The notes under the pieces were generated by a model. The model was not told the DNA's origin. It searched no databases and was given only the letters and a program-made list of their open reading frames with translations. 64,000 nt of DNA. Origin: an uncultured Clostridia bacterium. GTDB taxonomy: Bacteria; Bacillota; DTU014. The position numbers and the translations under genes are program-made. Positions 9,538 to 19,162 of this stretch are shown here, one piece after another; the first letter of the stretch is position 1; every line of letters begins with the position of its first letter. Location of the stretch: NCBI GenBank assembly GCA_900016865.1, contig FIZI01000006.1, forward strand, positions 39,224-103,223, in the 5' to 3' direction.

Positions 9538-10323
9538 TTGGCGACACTGTTAGAGCGAACCAGACACATTAACCGATATGTTCAGACCTCTGCGGGCTAC
9601 CCGATGGGGTTCCAAGAAATAGCCGATGTTCTGCGGCAGAACGTGGGCTCCAACGTCTACTTAGCCGGCGTGAACGGAAAAGTCCTGGGGTTCAGTTGTT
9701 GTGAGCAAGTCCAGTGTGAGGTCGTTGCAGAGGAGATCCATCGTAAGGGCGAGTTTCCCGAGGAATTCAACAATATGATACTGGCGATGACCACCACCTC
9801 TGCGAACCTTAGACTCGCCGATGGATGGTGTTTTCTGGACAGTCAGGTCAAGTGTCCGCTGGAGTCGTGTTTCCTGACTGTTGTCCCGGTGCTTGGAGCC
9901 GGTGAACGCTTGGGGACGCTGGTGTTGGAGTCATTCGCCCGTGAGTTCGACGACGATGACCTCGTTCTCGCAGAGTATGCTGCTACTCTCATCGGTATGA
10001 GGATCTACAGGTTGAGGAGCGAGCGGATCGAAGAAGAAACCCGCAAGAGGACGGCTGTACAGATGGCCATGGACACCCTCAGCTATTCCGAACAAGAAGC
10101 AGTTGAGCATATTTTTGACGAGTTGAACGGCTCGGAGGGACTGCTGGTAGCCAGCAAGATCGCTGACAGGGTTGGGATCACTCGGTCGGTAATAGTCAAT
10201 GCTCTGCGCAAGTTCGAGAGTGCAGGCGTCATAGAATCGCGCTCTCTAGGCATGAAGGGGACCTACATACGGGTCCTAAACGACAAGCTTTTTGATGAGC
10301 TAGAGAGACTGAGGGCACGCTGA
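9538..10323 (+). CDS. codY: GTP- and branched-chain amino acid-sensing repressor CodY
   Basis: CodY is the global nutrient regulator of low-GC Gram-positive bacteria and represses stationary-phase genes when GTP and branched-chain amino acids are plentiful. The 261-residue protein has the usual length. The N-terminal GAF domain includes PMGFQEIADVLRQNVGSNVYL and EEFNNMI, a linker helix follows, and the C-terminal winged helix-turn-helix reads VASKIADRVGITRSVIVNAL near residues 203-222, then SRSLGMKGTYIRV. The start is TTG 9538 with GGGAGGAG 7 bp upstream. An intrinsic terminator follows, so codY is the last gene of the topA-hslU group. Confidence 0.96.
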   Translation: MATLLERTRHINRYVQTSAGYPMGFQEIADVLRQNVGSNVYLAGVNGKVLGFSCCEQVQCEVVAEEIHRKGEFPEEFNNMILAMTTTSANLRLADGWCFLDSQVKCPLESCFLTVVPVLGAGERLGTLVLESFAREFDDDDLVLAEYAATLIGMRIYRLRSERIEEETRKRTAVQMAMDTLSYSEQEAVEHIFDELNGSEGLLVASKIADRVGITRSVIVNALRKFESAGVIESRSLGMKGTYIRVLNDKLFDELERLRAR

Positions 10324-10328
10324 CTTGA

Positions 10329-10356
10329 GCCGGGGCTTATCGTCCCGGCCGTTTTG
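10329..10356 (+). terminator. Intrinsic terminator of codY
   Basis: GCCGGG at 10329-10334 pairs with CCCGGC at 10344-10349 and is followed by a short T run (GTTTTGT). It starts 6 bp after the codY stop codon. Confidence 0.75.
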
Positions 10357-10436
10357 TCAACGCAGTTCTACTCGCGGTGCGCCGGTCGTGAATGCCGAGA
10401 AACTCCGCTGTTGAAGGAATCCTCCCTCTCTAAGGT

Positions 10437-10474
10437 GAATAGGGAACAAAGTACACGGGTATAAGACCCTATTC
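10437..10474. repeat. Inverted repeat upstream of the GH3 gene
   Basis: GAATAGGG (10437-10444) and CCCTATTC (10467-10474) form a perfect 8-bp inverted repeat with a 22-bp centre, about 80 bp upstream of the glycosidase start. It could be a regulator-binding site or part of the leader. There is no T run directly after it, so a terminator is less likely. Confidence 0.4.
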
Positions 10475-10554
10475 CTTCATTTCATTGTATCTGAGACCAA
10501 CCAGCGGAGCGATGCAGCAGTGTACGTCCCTCAGATATCAGGAGGTTGATTGGC

Positions 10555-12756
10555 TTGGACGGCGCCAGAGAAACTAAGAACGTTGACCTGCTCAGTATGC
10601 CCTTTATGAATCCGGATCTACCCATCGATGTGAGGGTCGATGACCTTGTTTCCCGGATGAGCTTGGATGAGAAGATCGCACAGATGCTGTACGATGCCCC
10701 TGCGATCCCTCGGCTGGGCGTGCCGCGGTACAACTGGTGGAACGAGTGCCTTCACGGAGTCGCTCGAGCCGGTGTGGCAACGGTCTTTCCCCAGGCTATT
10801 GGCATGGCTGCATCGTGGAATGACGAGCTGTTGCACAAGGTCGCGACGGCGATCTCAGATGAGGCTAGGGCAAAGCACCATGAGTTCGCAGCTAAGGGCG
10901 ACAGAACTATATATAAGGGATTGACCGAATGGTCTCCTAACATCAACATTTTCAGAGACCCTCGTTGGGGCAGAGGACAGGAGACCTATGGCGAAGACCC
11001 TTACCTGACCAGCCGCATGGGCGTTGCGTTCGTCAAGGGGCTTCAGGGCGATCATCCGCATTATCTGAAGGTTGTAGCTACGCCTAAGCACTTTGCTGTG
11101 CATAGCGGCCCTGAGACCATGCGTCACCACTTTGATGCCGAAGTTAGCGTCAAAGACCTGAGAGAGACCTACCTGCCCGCATTCCATGCATGCATCAAAG
11201 AAGGCAAGGCATATTCGATCATGGGCGCGTATAACCGCACAAACGGCGAACCGTGTTGCGCCAGCAAGACCCTCTTGATAGACATTCTCAGAGATGAATG
11301 GGGATTTGACGGCTATGTCGTGTCCGACTGTGGCGCTATTCACGACATCCATGCACATCACAAGGTCACAGACACCCCTGAGGAATCAGCAGCTCTCGCA
11401 GTCAAGAACGGATGCGACCTCAACTGCGGATCCGTCTACCGCAGTCTGATCGGCGCGGTCGAGATGGGACTGATAAGCGAGGAAGAGATAGACACCGCTG
11501 TAAAGCGCCTCTTTAAGGCGAGGTTTAAGCTCGGCATGTTTGACCCGCCGGAGCGAGTGCCCTACGCACAGATCCCTTACGAAGTCAATGCTTCAGACGA
11601 GCACAGGGCATTAGCGCTTCATATGGCAAGAGAATCCATAGTCTTGCTCAAGAATGAGAGTTCATTGCTGCCGCTCTCCAAGGACCTGGATGCCATAGCA
11701 GTCATTGGCCCTAATGCCTACAGCCTCGATGTCCTGTTGGGCAACTACTTTGGGACCCCGTCGAAGTATGTGACTGCGATCGACGGTATACGGCAGAAGG
11801 TCTCTCCGAGGACTAAGGTCTTGTATGCACAAGGTTGTGAATTGGTCGGTAGAGACGACTACTGGGGTGCCAGGTCAACCAAGGGGTTTGCTGAGGCAGT
11901 TGCAGCAGCAGAGCGTGCAGATGTCGTTGTCATGTGTTTGGGCTTGTCTCCGAAGCTGGAAGGCGAGGAGGGAGAGGTTGCCGCCTCGGACGGAGGAGGC
12001 GACAGGACAGACATCGGGTTGCCTGCCGTACAGCAGCAGTTGCTTGAGGCGGTGTGTGCTACTGGAAAGCCGGTCGTTCTCGTCCTGTTTGGTGGCAGTC
12101 CGATCTCCATTACTTGGGCCGAGCAACACGTGCCAGCCATTCTCAAGGTTTGGTATCCTGGTGAAGAGGGCGGGACGGCTATCGCTGATGTCCTGTTTGG
12201 AGACTATAATCCTGCAGGAAGGCTGCCTGTTACAGTCGTGAAGTCTCTTGATCAACTGCCTCCCTTTACGGATTACCGCATGGAGGGGCGCACGTATAGG
12301 TATATGAAAGAAGAGCCGTTGTACCCGTTTGGGTATGGGTTGAGCTACACTACCTTCGAATACAGCGAGCTGTCTCTTGGTTCGGATACGATTGATGGAG
12401 GCAATGACCTGACCCTGTCTGTCAGGGTTAGAAATGCAGGCGAGATCGCGGGAGATGAGGTCGTGCAGGTTTACCTCGAGGACCTCGAATCGTCAGTTAG
12501 GCGGCCAATCAGAGAGCTGGTTGGTTTCCGCAGGCTCAGTCTGATGCCGAACGAGAAGAAGACCCTCTCGTTCACGATCAGCGCGAAACAGATGGCTTTG
12601 ATCGATGAACAAGGCAGGCGCGTTCTGGAGCCCGGACGTTTCCGCATCCATGTTGGGGGAAGCCAGCCGGATGAGAGGAGTCTCGTCCTTACAGGCAGAA
12701 AGCCTTTGTGCGCTGAATTTGAGGTGGTCGGAGGACCACTAGAGCTTGAGTATTAG
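10555..12756 (+). CDS. Glycoside hydrolase family 3, beta-xylosidase/beta-glucosidase type
   Basis: A 733-residue three-domain GH3 enzyme without a signal peptide, so probably cytoplasmic. The TIM-barrel domain has PRYNWWNECLHGVARAG, SPNINIFRDPRWGRGQETYG and KHFAVHSGPE. The catalytic nucleophile is Asp in GYVVSDCGAI (about residue 257), and NGCDLNCGSVY follows. The (alpha/beta)6 sandwich contains ARESIVLLKNESSLLPL, and a C-terminal fibronectin-III-like domain follows PFGYGLSYTTFEYSEL. The NWWNECLHG and DLNCG pattern is typical of GH3 xylan beta-xylosidases, so release of xylose from xylo-oligosaccharides is likely; it fits the xylulokinase at 58.5 kb. TTG 10555 is 9 bp after AGGAGG. It is a single gene among housekeeping genes. 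Confidence 0.88.
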   Translation: MDGARETKNVDLLSMPFMNPDLPIDVRVDDLVSRMSLDEKIAQMLYDAPAIPRLGVPRYNWWNECLHGVARAGVATVFPQAIGMAASWNDELLHKVATAISDEARAKHHEFAAKGDRTIYKGLTEWSPNINIFRDPRWGRGQETYGEDPYLTSRMGVAFVKGLQGDHPHYLKVVATPKHFAVHSGPETMRHHFDAEVSVKDLRETYLPAFHACIKEGKAYSIMGAYNRTNGEPCCASKTLLIDILRDEWGFDGYVVSDCGAIHDIHAHHKVTDTPEESAALAVKNGCDLNCGSVYRSLIGAVEMGLISEEEIDTAVKRLFKARFKLGMFDPPERVPYAQIPYEVNASDEHRALALHMARESIVLLKNESSLLPLSKDLDAIAVIGPNAYSLDVLLGNYFGTPSKYVTAIDGIRQKVSPRTKVLYAQGCELVGRDDYWGARSTKGFAEAVAAAERADVVVMCLGLSPKLEGEEGEVAASDGGGDRTDIGLPAVQQQLLEAVCATGKPVVLVLFGGSPISITWAEQHVPAILKVWYPGEEGGTAIADVLFGDYNPAGRLPVTVVKSLDQLPPFTDYRMEGRTYRYMKEEPLYPFGYGLSYTTFEYSELSLGSDTIDGGNDLTLSVRVRNAGEIAGDEVVQVYLEDLESSVRRPIRELVGFRRLSLMPNEKKTLSFTISAKQMALIDEQGRRVLEPGRFRIHVGGSQPDERSLVLTGRKPLCAEFEVVGGPLELEY

Positions 12757-12770
12757 GAGGAAGTCAACCT

Positions 12771-13532
12771 ATGCTTGTTCTCAAGCATGTATCTTACACT
12801 CCCGAAGGCAATGGGCCTACAGACCCAATACTGGCAGACGCCAATCTCGTGCTTGAGGAGGGGCGCCTGTATGTGATTACCGGGCCAAACGGCGGCGGCA
12901 AATCGACGCTGGCAAGGCTCATTATGGGCATCTATCGAGCGAACTCTGGGCAGATCATCCTAGATGGAGAAGACATAACCGATCTCAGCGTAGACGAAAG
13001 AGCAAGGCTCGGGATAGGCTATGCTTTTCAGCAGCCGCCCAGATTCAAGGGGTTGACCGTAGGCCGTCTACTCAGGCTTGCAGGCGGCAGCCGTCTGGGC
13101 GAGTCGGAGATTTCGTCTCTGCTTTTGCGAGTTGGGTTATGCCCCAGAGACTACGTAGACAGGGAGATCGACTCCACCTTGTCTGGGGGCGAGCTGAAGC
13201 GAATCGAATTAGCCTCGATCCTCGCTCGGGACCTAAAGGTGGCAGTGTTTGACGAACCTGAGGCAGGTATAGACCTTTGGAGTTTTCGGCGTTTGGCACA
13301 GACTTTTGGCGAACTCCACGAACAGTCCAATGCGACGATTGTAATCATCTCGCATCAGGAGAGAATTCTCGAGTTGGCCGATGACATCATCCTCGTCGCA
13401 GATGGCAGGGTCGAGACGCCTCGATCAAAGGATGAGGTGCTAGCAGTCATCAGGGACGAGGAGGCGTGCAGGTGCAGTCTACCTACAGAGGAAGGGATCG
13501 AGGAACATGTCGGATACTTTAGGCAGCATTGA
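12771..13532 (+). CDS. sufC: SufC-like Fe-S assembly ATPase
   Basis: ABC-family ATPase of the SUF-type iron-sulfur cluster scaffold. The 253-residue protein has Walker A GPNGGGKSTLA (about 39-49), the Q-loop in YAFQQPP, an ABC signature LSGGELKRIELA (about 137-148), Walker B VAVFDEPEAGID and the H-loop ISHQ. The FDEPEAGID motif and the SGGE signature are typical of SufC rather than transport ATPases. A small cysteine-containing C-terminal tail (EEACRCS) is unusual. The start ATG 12771 has an AGGAGGAAG site. Its end overlaps the SufB/D-like gene by 26 bp, so the two are translated as a unit. Confidence 0.9.
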   Translation: MLVLKHVSYTPEGNGPTDPILADANLVLEEGRLYVITGPNGGGKSTLARLIMGIYRANSGQIILDGEDITDLSVDERARLGIGYAFQQPPRFKGLTVGRLLRLAGGSRLGESEISSLLLRVGLCPRDYVDREIDSTLSGGELKRIELASILARDLKVAVFDEPEAGIDLWSFRRLAQTFGELHEQSNATIVIISHQERILELADDIILVADGRVETPRSKDEVLAVIRDEEACRCSLPTEEGIEEHVGYFRQH

Positions 13533-14430
13533 CAGACGCCTCCTAGATGAGATCGCAAGTCTGCACTCGATTCCTCAAGGTGCCCACAACATAAGAAAGA
13601 ACGGCAAAGGAATCTCTCGCAATAGCACAGCTAATATAGAGATCACTCCGAAGGCCGACAAACCCGGAATTGACGTAGTCATAAGACCCGGGACCGTTAA
13701 TGAGAGCGTCCACATTCCGGTCATTTTGTCCGAGTCGGGCCTGACAGATGTGGTGTACAACACATTCGAGGTTGGCGAGCGTTCCGACGTCCTGATAGTG
13801 GCCGGTTGCGGGATCCACAACTCAGGTTTGAGTGACAGCAGGCATGACGGAGTACACGAGTTCATAGTGCGCAAAGGTGCGCACATGCGTTATGTGGAGA
13901 AGCACTACGGGGAAGGACAGGGCAGAAGGATCCTAAACCCGGTTACAGTCGTACACATAGAGGAAAATGCTTCTGCTGAGCTGGAGCTTGTGCAGATCAG
14001 AGGGGTTGACAGCACCGACCGCGAGACAAGGATCTCGCTCGCAAAAGGTGCCAGGATCGTCATAACCGAGCGTCTCCTAACAAGCGGGGACCAGGTTGCA
14101 GAGTCGAGGATAACCATAGATTTGAACGGCGAGGACTCGACTGCCCAGGTGATCTCTAGATCAGTCGCAAAGGATCGGTCACAGCAGGTCTTCTATTTCA
14201 CACTAAATGGCAGGAACAGATGCCGAGGGCACGTCCAGTGCGATTCCATAGTAATGGATCAGTCGCATGTTCAGTCGATCCCTGAGGTAGGCGCATATCA
14301 CTCCGAGGCTCAGCTAATCCACGAGGCTGCTATTGGACGAATTGCAGGAGAGCAACTGCTGAAGCTTATGTCTTTGGGTTTGACCGAGGAGGAAGCAGAG
14401 GCTACCATTTTAGAGGGGTTCCTCGCCTGA
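13507..14430 (+). CDS. sufB: Short SufB/SufD-family scaffold protein
   Basis: A 307-residue member of the SufB/SufD family, much shorter than the classical SufB (about 470) or SufD (about 430). It keeps the beta-helix core and C-terminal helices: HDGVHEFIVRKGAHMRYVEKH, NPVTVVHIEENA, SRSVAKDRSQQVFYFTLNGR, then CDSIVMDQ, PEVGAYHSEAQLIHEAAIG and LLKLMSLGLTEEEAEATILEGFL. The conserved Glu/His region near ESEAQ/HEAAIG is present. With only sufC beside it, and no sufS, sufU or second SufB/D copy in the window, this looks like the two-gene minimal system (SMS or ancestral SUF). Confidence 0.88.
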   Translation: MSDTLGSIDRRLLDEIASLHSIPQGAHNIRKNGKGISRNSTANIEITPKADKPGIDVVIRPGTVNESVHIPVILSESGLTDVVYNTFEVGERSDVLIVAGCGIHNSGLSDSRHDGVHEFIVRKGAHMRYVEKHYGEGQGRRILNPVTVVHIEENASAELELVQIRGVDSTDRETRISLAKGARIVITERLLTSGDQVAESRITIDLNGEDSTAQVISRSVAKDRSQQVFYFTLNGRNRCRGHVQCDSIVMDQSHVQSIPEVGAYHSEAQLIHEAAIGRIAGEQLLKLMSLGLTEEEAEATILEGFLA

Positions 14431-14468
14431 CTGATACACAACATGGATATGGATCTGGAGGTAGAGCC

Positions 14469-15674
14469 ATGAAGGCTATCCTAAATGCCGAGATCGAGAC
14501 AATCACTAACGGGCGTATCTCCCGTGGGGCGATTGTGTTTGATGAGACCGGCATCAAGGCGGTTGGCAAGAGCGTGGACATTCCCGAAGGCGCGGAAGTC
14601 ATTGACGCTCAAGGCCGCATAGTGACTCCCGGGATCATAGAAGCTCATTCCCACGCAGGCCTGTACGAGGACGGGTTTCCTACCGACGGGGACTACAACG
14701 AAATGACTGACCCTATCACTCCTCACCTGCAGGCTATAGACGGCTTTAAACCGAGTGACGTGGGCACTCTAGAGGCAGCCGCCGCAGGTGTGACGACCAT
14801 GTACATCTCTCAAGGCAGTGCCAACGTGATCTGCGGCATTGGTGCAGTGGTCAAGACCTGGGGCACCAGTTTCGACGACCAGATAGTCAACCCGGCTGCA
14901 GGCATGAAGATGGCCCTTGGCGAGAACCCCAAGCGCGTGTACGGGTCCAAGGACAAGACACCTTCAACCCGGATGGGTGTTGCGGCCCTGCTGCGCAAGA
15001 CCTTGGCCGACGCTGTGAACTACCAGGAGAAGAAGGCTTACTATTCTGAAAAAGGCAAAGACAAGGAGCCCCTTGCCCGGGACCTCAAGCTGGAGGCGAT
15101 TTGCAGAGTGCTCTCAGGCGAGCTTCCAGTTCGCTGCCACGCGCATCGGGCTATTGACATGTTGACGTTCATGAGAATCGCAGATGAGTTTGGTCTCAAG
15201 TACTGCTTCGAACATGCGACTGAATGTGTACAGGTAATGGAAGAGTTGAAGCGCAGAGACATCCCGGTGGTGATCGGGCCTGCAATGAGCAGCAGGAGCA
15301 AGGTCGAGGTCTTTCATCGGACGTTTAGGAGCGTAGTCAAAGCCGTTGAAGCTGGCCTTACTGTAGCCATAACCTCGGATCATCACGTCACCCCCATGAA
15401 ATACCTGCCGGTCTATGCAGCATTGGCAGTCAGAGAAGGGCTGTCATCGTCCGACGCGCTTAAGATCTTGACAATCAACCCTGCTAAGATCCTTGGTGTA
15501 GACGACCGCCTAGGCTCTATCGAAGTTGGCAAGGATGCGGATCTAGTCATATGGTCGAGTGATCCGCTCGATGCACGCAGCCGCGCTGAGAAGGTCTTTA
15601 TCCGTGGGCGGTCGCTGCCGGATGCTTTGATGAAGAGCGATCTGAGGCCGGGAGAAGAGGTTTGGATGTCGTAG
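14469..15674 (+). CDS. Metal-dependent amidohydrolase (imidazolonepropionase-like)
   Basis: A 401-residue amidohydrolase-superfamily protein with no signal peptide. The metal-site residues are visible in order: His-x-His in TPGIIEAHSHAG (about 55-66), VRCHAHRAID (about 219-228), FEHATE (about 243-248) and the C-terminal Asp in ITSDHH (about 302-307). It ends in the usual LGSIEVGKDADLVIWSSDP beta-sandwich. The substrate cannot be read from the sequence; cyclic amides and dipeptides are typical for relatives. It follows the sufCB pair after 38 bp and has an AGGTAGAG site before ATG 14469. Its stop overlaps the start of a GTGCAT/ATGCAC inverted repeat (15674-15697). Confidence 0.85.
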   Translation: MKAILNAEIETITNGRISRGAIVFDETGIKAVGKSVDIPEGAEVIDAQGRIVTPGIIEAHSHAGLYEDGFPTDGDYNEMTDPITPHLQAIDGFKPSDVGTLEAAAAGVTTMYISQGSANVICGIGAVVKTWGTSFDDQIVNPAAGMKMALGENPKRVYGSKDKTPSTRMGVAALLRKTLADAVNYQEKKAYYSEKGKDKEPLARDLKLEAICRVLSGELPVRCHAHRAIDMLTFMRIADEFGLKYCFEHATECVQVMEELKRRDIPVVIGPAMSSRSKVEVFHRTFRSVVKAVEAGLTVAITSDHHVTPMKYLPVYAALAVREGLSSSDALKILTINPAKILGVDDRLGSIEVGKDADLVIWSSDPLDARSRAEKVFIRGRSLPDALMKSDLRPGEEVWMS

Positions 15675-15984
15675 TGCATGGGGGGCGATCTATGCACGGT
15701 CAGTCTTGGGTCCTCATGACTTCGAGCAGAGATTGAGACGTTAACCAGCACTGACGCCACTTCCAAATAATGGGCGGGTCTACACTGATAATACACTCAA
15801 CTCGTATGTGGTATCTAGCACAAGATGCGATTTTTCCTCATCATTTGCGTTTTACCCCATATGCACATCAGACCTTATGTATATGGAGTCATCCAGGCTT
15901 AATCCAAGAATTCCTATTGTACGCACACGGCTTCTGCTGCAGACCGATGGCACTCGGTGCGAATCGTTTCGGTACGAATCGTTG
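15675..15984. other. Gene-free stretch between the amidohydrolase and the rpsB promoter
   Basis: I see no credible coding sequence here. It holds a GTGCAT/ATGCAC inverted repeat at 15674-15697 and, near its end, a direct repeat of CGAATCGTT (about 15960 and 15976). The stretch is AT-richer than the surrounding genes. Confidence 0.5.
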
Positions 15985-16013
15985 TTGAAGGCCATAGACT
16001 CGTGTGCTATACT
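15985..16013 (+). promoter_or_regulatory. rpsB promoter with extended -10
   Basis: TTGAAG (15985-15990), a 17-bp spacer and TATACT (16008-16013) preceded by TGC give a strong sigma-A-type promoter with an extended -10. Transcription should start near 16020, leaving a leader of about 165 nt before rpsB. Confidence 0.8.
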
Positions 16014-16019
16014 ATCAAA

Positions 16020-16184
16020 GGTGTGAATACACACGTCTGCCTGATTCCTGGCGTGGTTCTGCAGGTGTGTCAGAGTGCTTAGGCACTCAGTTATTCAGAC
16101 ACTCAGGTGTTAAGTGCGCCTGCAGTGGCTGTGGGAGATGACGGCGGCGGAGGAAAAAACCAATGGAAGGAGGGTGACCTCCAT
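16020..16184 (+). promoter_or_regulatory. Structured rpsB leader, candidate S2 autoregulatory element
   Basis: The leader folds by eye into nested helices: CTGCAGG (16059-16065) with CCTGCAG (16119-16125), inside it GTGTC (16067-16071) with GACAC (16098-16102), and a perfect GAGTGC-TTAG-GCACTC hairpin at 16073-16088. A separate GTGT/ACAC hairpin lies at 16021-16034. This nested design is typical of ribosomal-protein leaders, but the ligand is not shown. Confidence 0.5.
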
Positions 16185-16985
16185 ATGGCAGTAGTCTCAA
16201 TGAAGCAGTTGCTTGAGGCAGGAGTCCATTTTGGTCACCAAACGCGAAGATGGAACCCCAAGATGAAGAGGTACATCTTTGCAGAGCGTAACGGCATCTA
16301 CATTATTGACCTCCAGAAGACCGTCCGCATGATTGAAGAAGCGTACAACTTCGTGCGGGACGTTGTTCTCAGCGGAGGCACGGTCCTTTTTGTGGGGACC
16401 AAGAAGCAGTCTCACGATACGATCAAAGAAGAGGCTGAGCGCTGCGGGATGTTTTATGTCAACGAGCGCTGGCTTGGCGGCATGCTGACCAACTTCAAGA
16501 CAATCCGCAGCAGAGTCGCGCACCTGAAGCGCCTCGAGAAGATGGAGGAGGACGGGACGTTTGATGTCCTTCCCAAGAAAGAGGTACAGTCGCTTCGCAA
16601 GGAGATGGAGCGTCTTAGGAAATACTTAGGCGGCATAAGAGACATGAACAGACTGCCGTCTGTAGTATACGTCGTCGACCCGCGGAAAGAGCAGATAGCA
16701 GTTGCAGAGGCTCGTAGGCTTGGAATACCTATTGTAGCCATAGTTGATACTAACTGTGATCCGGATGAGATCGATTTTGTTATACCTGGCAACGATGATG
16801 CAATCCGTGCGGTTCGACTGATAACAAGCAAGATCGCAGATGCCGTTGTCGAGGGAAGAGAGGGCAGAGATTCGGCGGCTCGAGATGTCGCGGACGACGA
16901 TACTGTTTACGACGATGAAGCCTACGAATATGAAGAGTACGAAGACACTGATTCCGACTTCCAAGATGAAGAGGTCTCTGAGTAG
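16185..16985 (+). CDS. rpsB: 30S ribosomal protein S2
   Basis: S2 binds late to the small ribosomal subunit and recruits S1 where present. The 266-residue protein starts [20 protein letters not shown], with [24 protein letters not shown], the [11 protein letters not shown] motif and [16 protein letters not shown] 16185 is 8 bp after AAGGAGGGTGA; the frame is open for 26 more codons upstream, but they lie in the structured leader. The last 40 or so residues (after about 226) are a strongly acidic, tyrosine-containing tail ([20 protein letters not shown]), longer than in most S2 proteins. It is followed by tsf, as in nearly all bacteria. Confidence 0.97.
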   Translation: MAVVSMKQLLEAGVHFGHQTRRWNPKMKRYIFAERNGIYIIDLQKTVRMIEEAYNFVRDVVLSGGTVLFVGTKKQSHDTIKEEAERCGMFYVNERWLGGMLTNFKTIRSRVAHLKRLEKMEEDGTFDVLPKKEVQSLRKEMERLRKYLGGIRDMNRLPSVVYVVDPRKEQIAVAEARRLGIPIVAIVDTNCDPDEIDFVIPGNDDAIRAVRLITSKIADAVVEGREGRDSAARDVADDDTVYDDEAYEYEEYEDTDSDFQDEEVSE

Positions 16986-17058
16986 TACGCTCCTGTGACA
17001 GGAGTCTGTCTCCAGAAGACCTTGTCGGTCCGTCGGGCCCTATAACAGAACCACATCA

Positions 17059-17088
17059 GTAGAAGAGGGCGTGCCCTCTTCTACTTGT
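17059..17088 (+). terminator. Perfect hairpin between rpsB and tsf
   Basis: GTAGAAGAGGGC (17059-17070) and GCCCTCTTCTAC (17073-17084) are perfectly complementary, with a minimal loop, followed by TTGT. It may partly terminate transcription or stabilise the rpsB message. A smaller CTCCTG/CAGGAG hairpin lies at 16990-17004. Confidence 0.6.
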
Positions 17089-17125
17089 AGCCAAGCACAG
17101 TAGCATTCGAGAAAGGAGCGTCGCT

Positions 17126-17752
17126 ATGACGATATCGGCTGAGATGGTCAAGAAACTAAGAGAGCGAACTGGTGCAGGCATGATGGACTGCAAGAAGGCA
17201 CTGGTTGAGGCAGAGGGAGACATTGAGAAGGCCATAGTGATCCTAAGGGAAAGAGGGCTTGCTGCCGCGGCCAAGAAGGCTGGCAGAACCGCCTCAGAGG
17301 GTTTGGTTGATTCATACATACACCTCGGAGGCAGAGTCGGCGTGTTGATAGAGGTCAACTGCGAGACAGACTTCGTTGCCAAGACCGATGAGTTCAAGCA
17401 ACTGGTCAGAGACCTGGCAATGCAGGTGGCTGCGTCCAAGCCGATGGTCGTACGTAGAGAGGAAGTCCCTGCCGAGGCTATTGAGCAGGAGAAGGCAGTC
17501 TATCGAGCACAAGCCCTTAATGAAGGCAAGCCTGAGAATGTCGTTGACAAGATCGTAGAAGGACGGCTTGAGAAGTTCTATGAGCAGATTTGTCTGTTGG
17601 AGCAGCCCTTCATAAAGGACCAGGACAAGACAGTAGGTGACCTCGTGACAGAGAAGATCGCATTGCTCGGAGAGAACATTTCTGTACGCAGATTTGCTCG
17701 CTTCGAACTCGGCGAAAGCGTCGAAGAGCCCATCGGCGACCCTGCAGAGTAA
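17126..17752 (+). CDS. tsf: Translation elongation factor Ts
   Basis: EF-Ts exchanges GDP for GTP on EF-Tu. The 208-residue protein has the N-terminal UBA-like domain with [20 protein letters not shown] and [15 protein letters not shown], then the core with [18 protein letters not shown] and the C-terminal [20 protein letters not shown]. It is of the short type: a single core subdomain, compared with about 280-290 residues in E. coli and Bacillus. A GAAAGGAG site precedes ATG 17126. It lies 140 bp after rpsB, with a strong hairpin in between. Confidence 0.96.
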   Translation: MTISAEMVKKLRERTGAGMMDCKKALVEAEGDIEKAIVILRERGLAAAAKKAGRTASEGLVDSYIHLGGRVGVLIEVNCETDFVAKTDEFKQLVRDLAMQVAASKPMVVRREEVPAEAIEQEKAVYRAQALNEGKPENVVDKIVEGRLEKFYEQICLLEQPFIKDQDKTVGDLVTEKIALLGENISVRRFARFELGESVEEPIGDPAE

Positions 17753-17841
17753 CTACATGAGATTTGGCTGCCAAAGCCGACTGATCGGCTTGACAGTACT
17801 ACGAGGATAATAGGACTCGACAGCGAATAACAAGTACTTGA

Positions 17842-18597
<756 letters not shown>

Positions 18598-18598
18598 T

Positions 18599-19156
18599 GT
18601 GGTTGAGAACGAGCTAAAGAGCTGTGAATCAAAGATGCAGGCTGTGATCCAGACGACAAAAAAAGAGTTTGCGTCCATTCGCACAGGAAGAGCGAATCCT
18701 GCGCTTCTTGACGGAGTGCTCGTTGACTACTACAACACACCGACTCCCCTCAATCAACTGGCGAGCATTTCGGTCCCTGAACCCCGGCTGTTAGTGCTTC
18801 AGCCCTACGATAAGTCAGCTATCAGCAACATCGAGAAGGCTATCCTAAAGGCTGATCTCGGGTTGAATCCAACCAACGACGGCAACGTAATTCGGGTCAG
18901 CATTCCACATTTGACCGAGGAGCGCAGGCGGGATTTGGTCAAGGTGGCTCGCAAGAAGGCAGAGGAGCTCAAAGTCGCTGTGAGAAATGCACGTCGAGAT
19001 GCGAATGAGGCTCTAAAGAAGCTCGAAAAGGAAAAGAGCATCTCAGAGGATGAGCTGCGCATAGCGCTCGAAGAAGTGCAAGAGTTGACTGACAAGTACA
19101 TAACTGAGATCGACAATTTGCTCAAGCGCAAAGAGGAAGAGATCATGGAGGTATAG
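18599..19156 (+). CDS. frr: Ribosome recycling factor
   Basis: RRF splits post-termination ribosomes together with EF-G. From GTG 18599 the protein is exactly 185 residues, the family standard, with the diagnostic [31 protein letters not shown] and [21 protein letters not shown] followed by a long coiled-coil C-terminal helix. The frame opens earlier at TTG 18581, but AGGAGG at 18587-18592 clearly serves GTG 18599. It overlaps nothing but sits 1 bp after the pyrH stop. Confidence 0.97.
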   Translation: MVENELKSCESKMQAVIQTTKKEFASIRTGRANPALLDGVLVDYYNTPTPLNQLASISVPEPRLLVLQPYDKSAISNIEKAILKADLGLNPTNDGNVIRVSIPHLTEERRRDLVKVARKKAEELKVAVRNARRDANEALKKLEKEKSISEDELRIALEEVQELTDKYITEIDNLLKRKEEEIMEV

Positions 19157-19162
19157 CTTGGA

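Noticed and set aside
17790-17811. TTGACA and GATAAT before pyrH as a promoter
   Set aside because: The spacing between the two hexamers is only 10 bp, too short for a sigma-A promoter.
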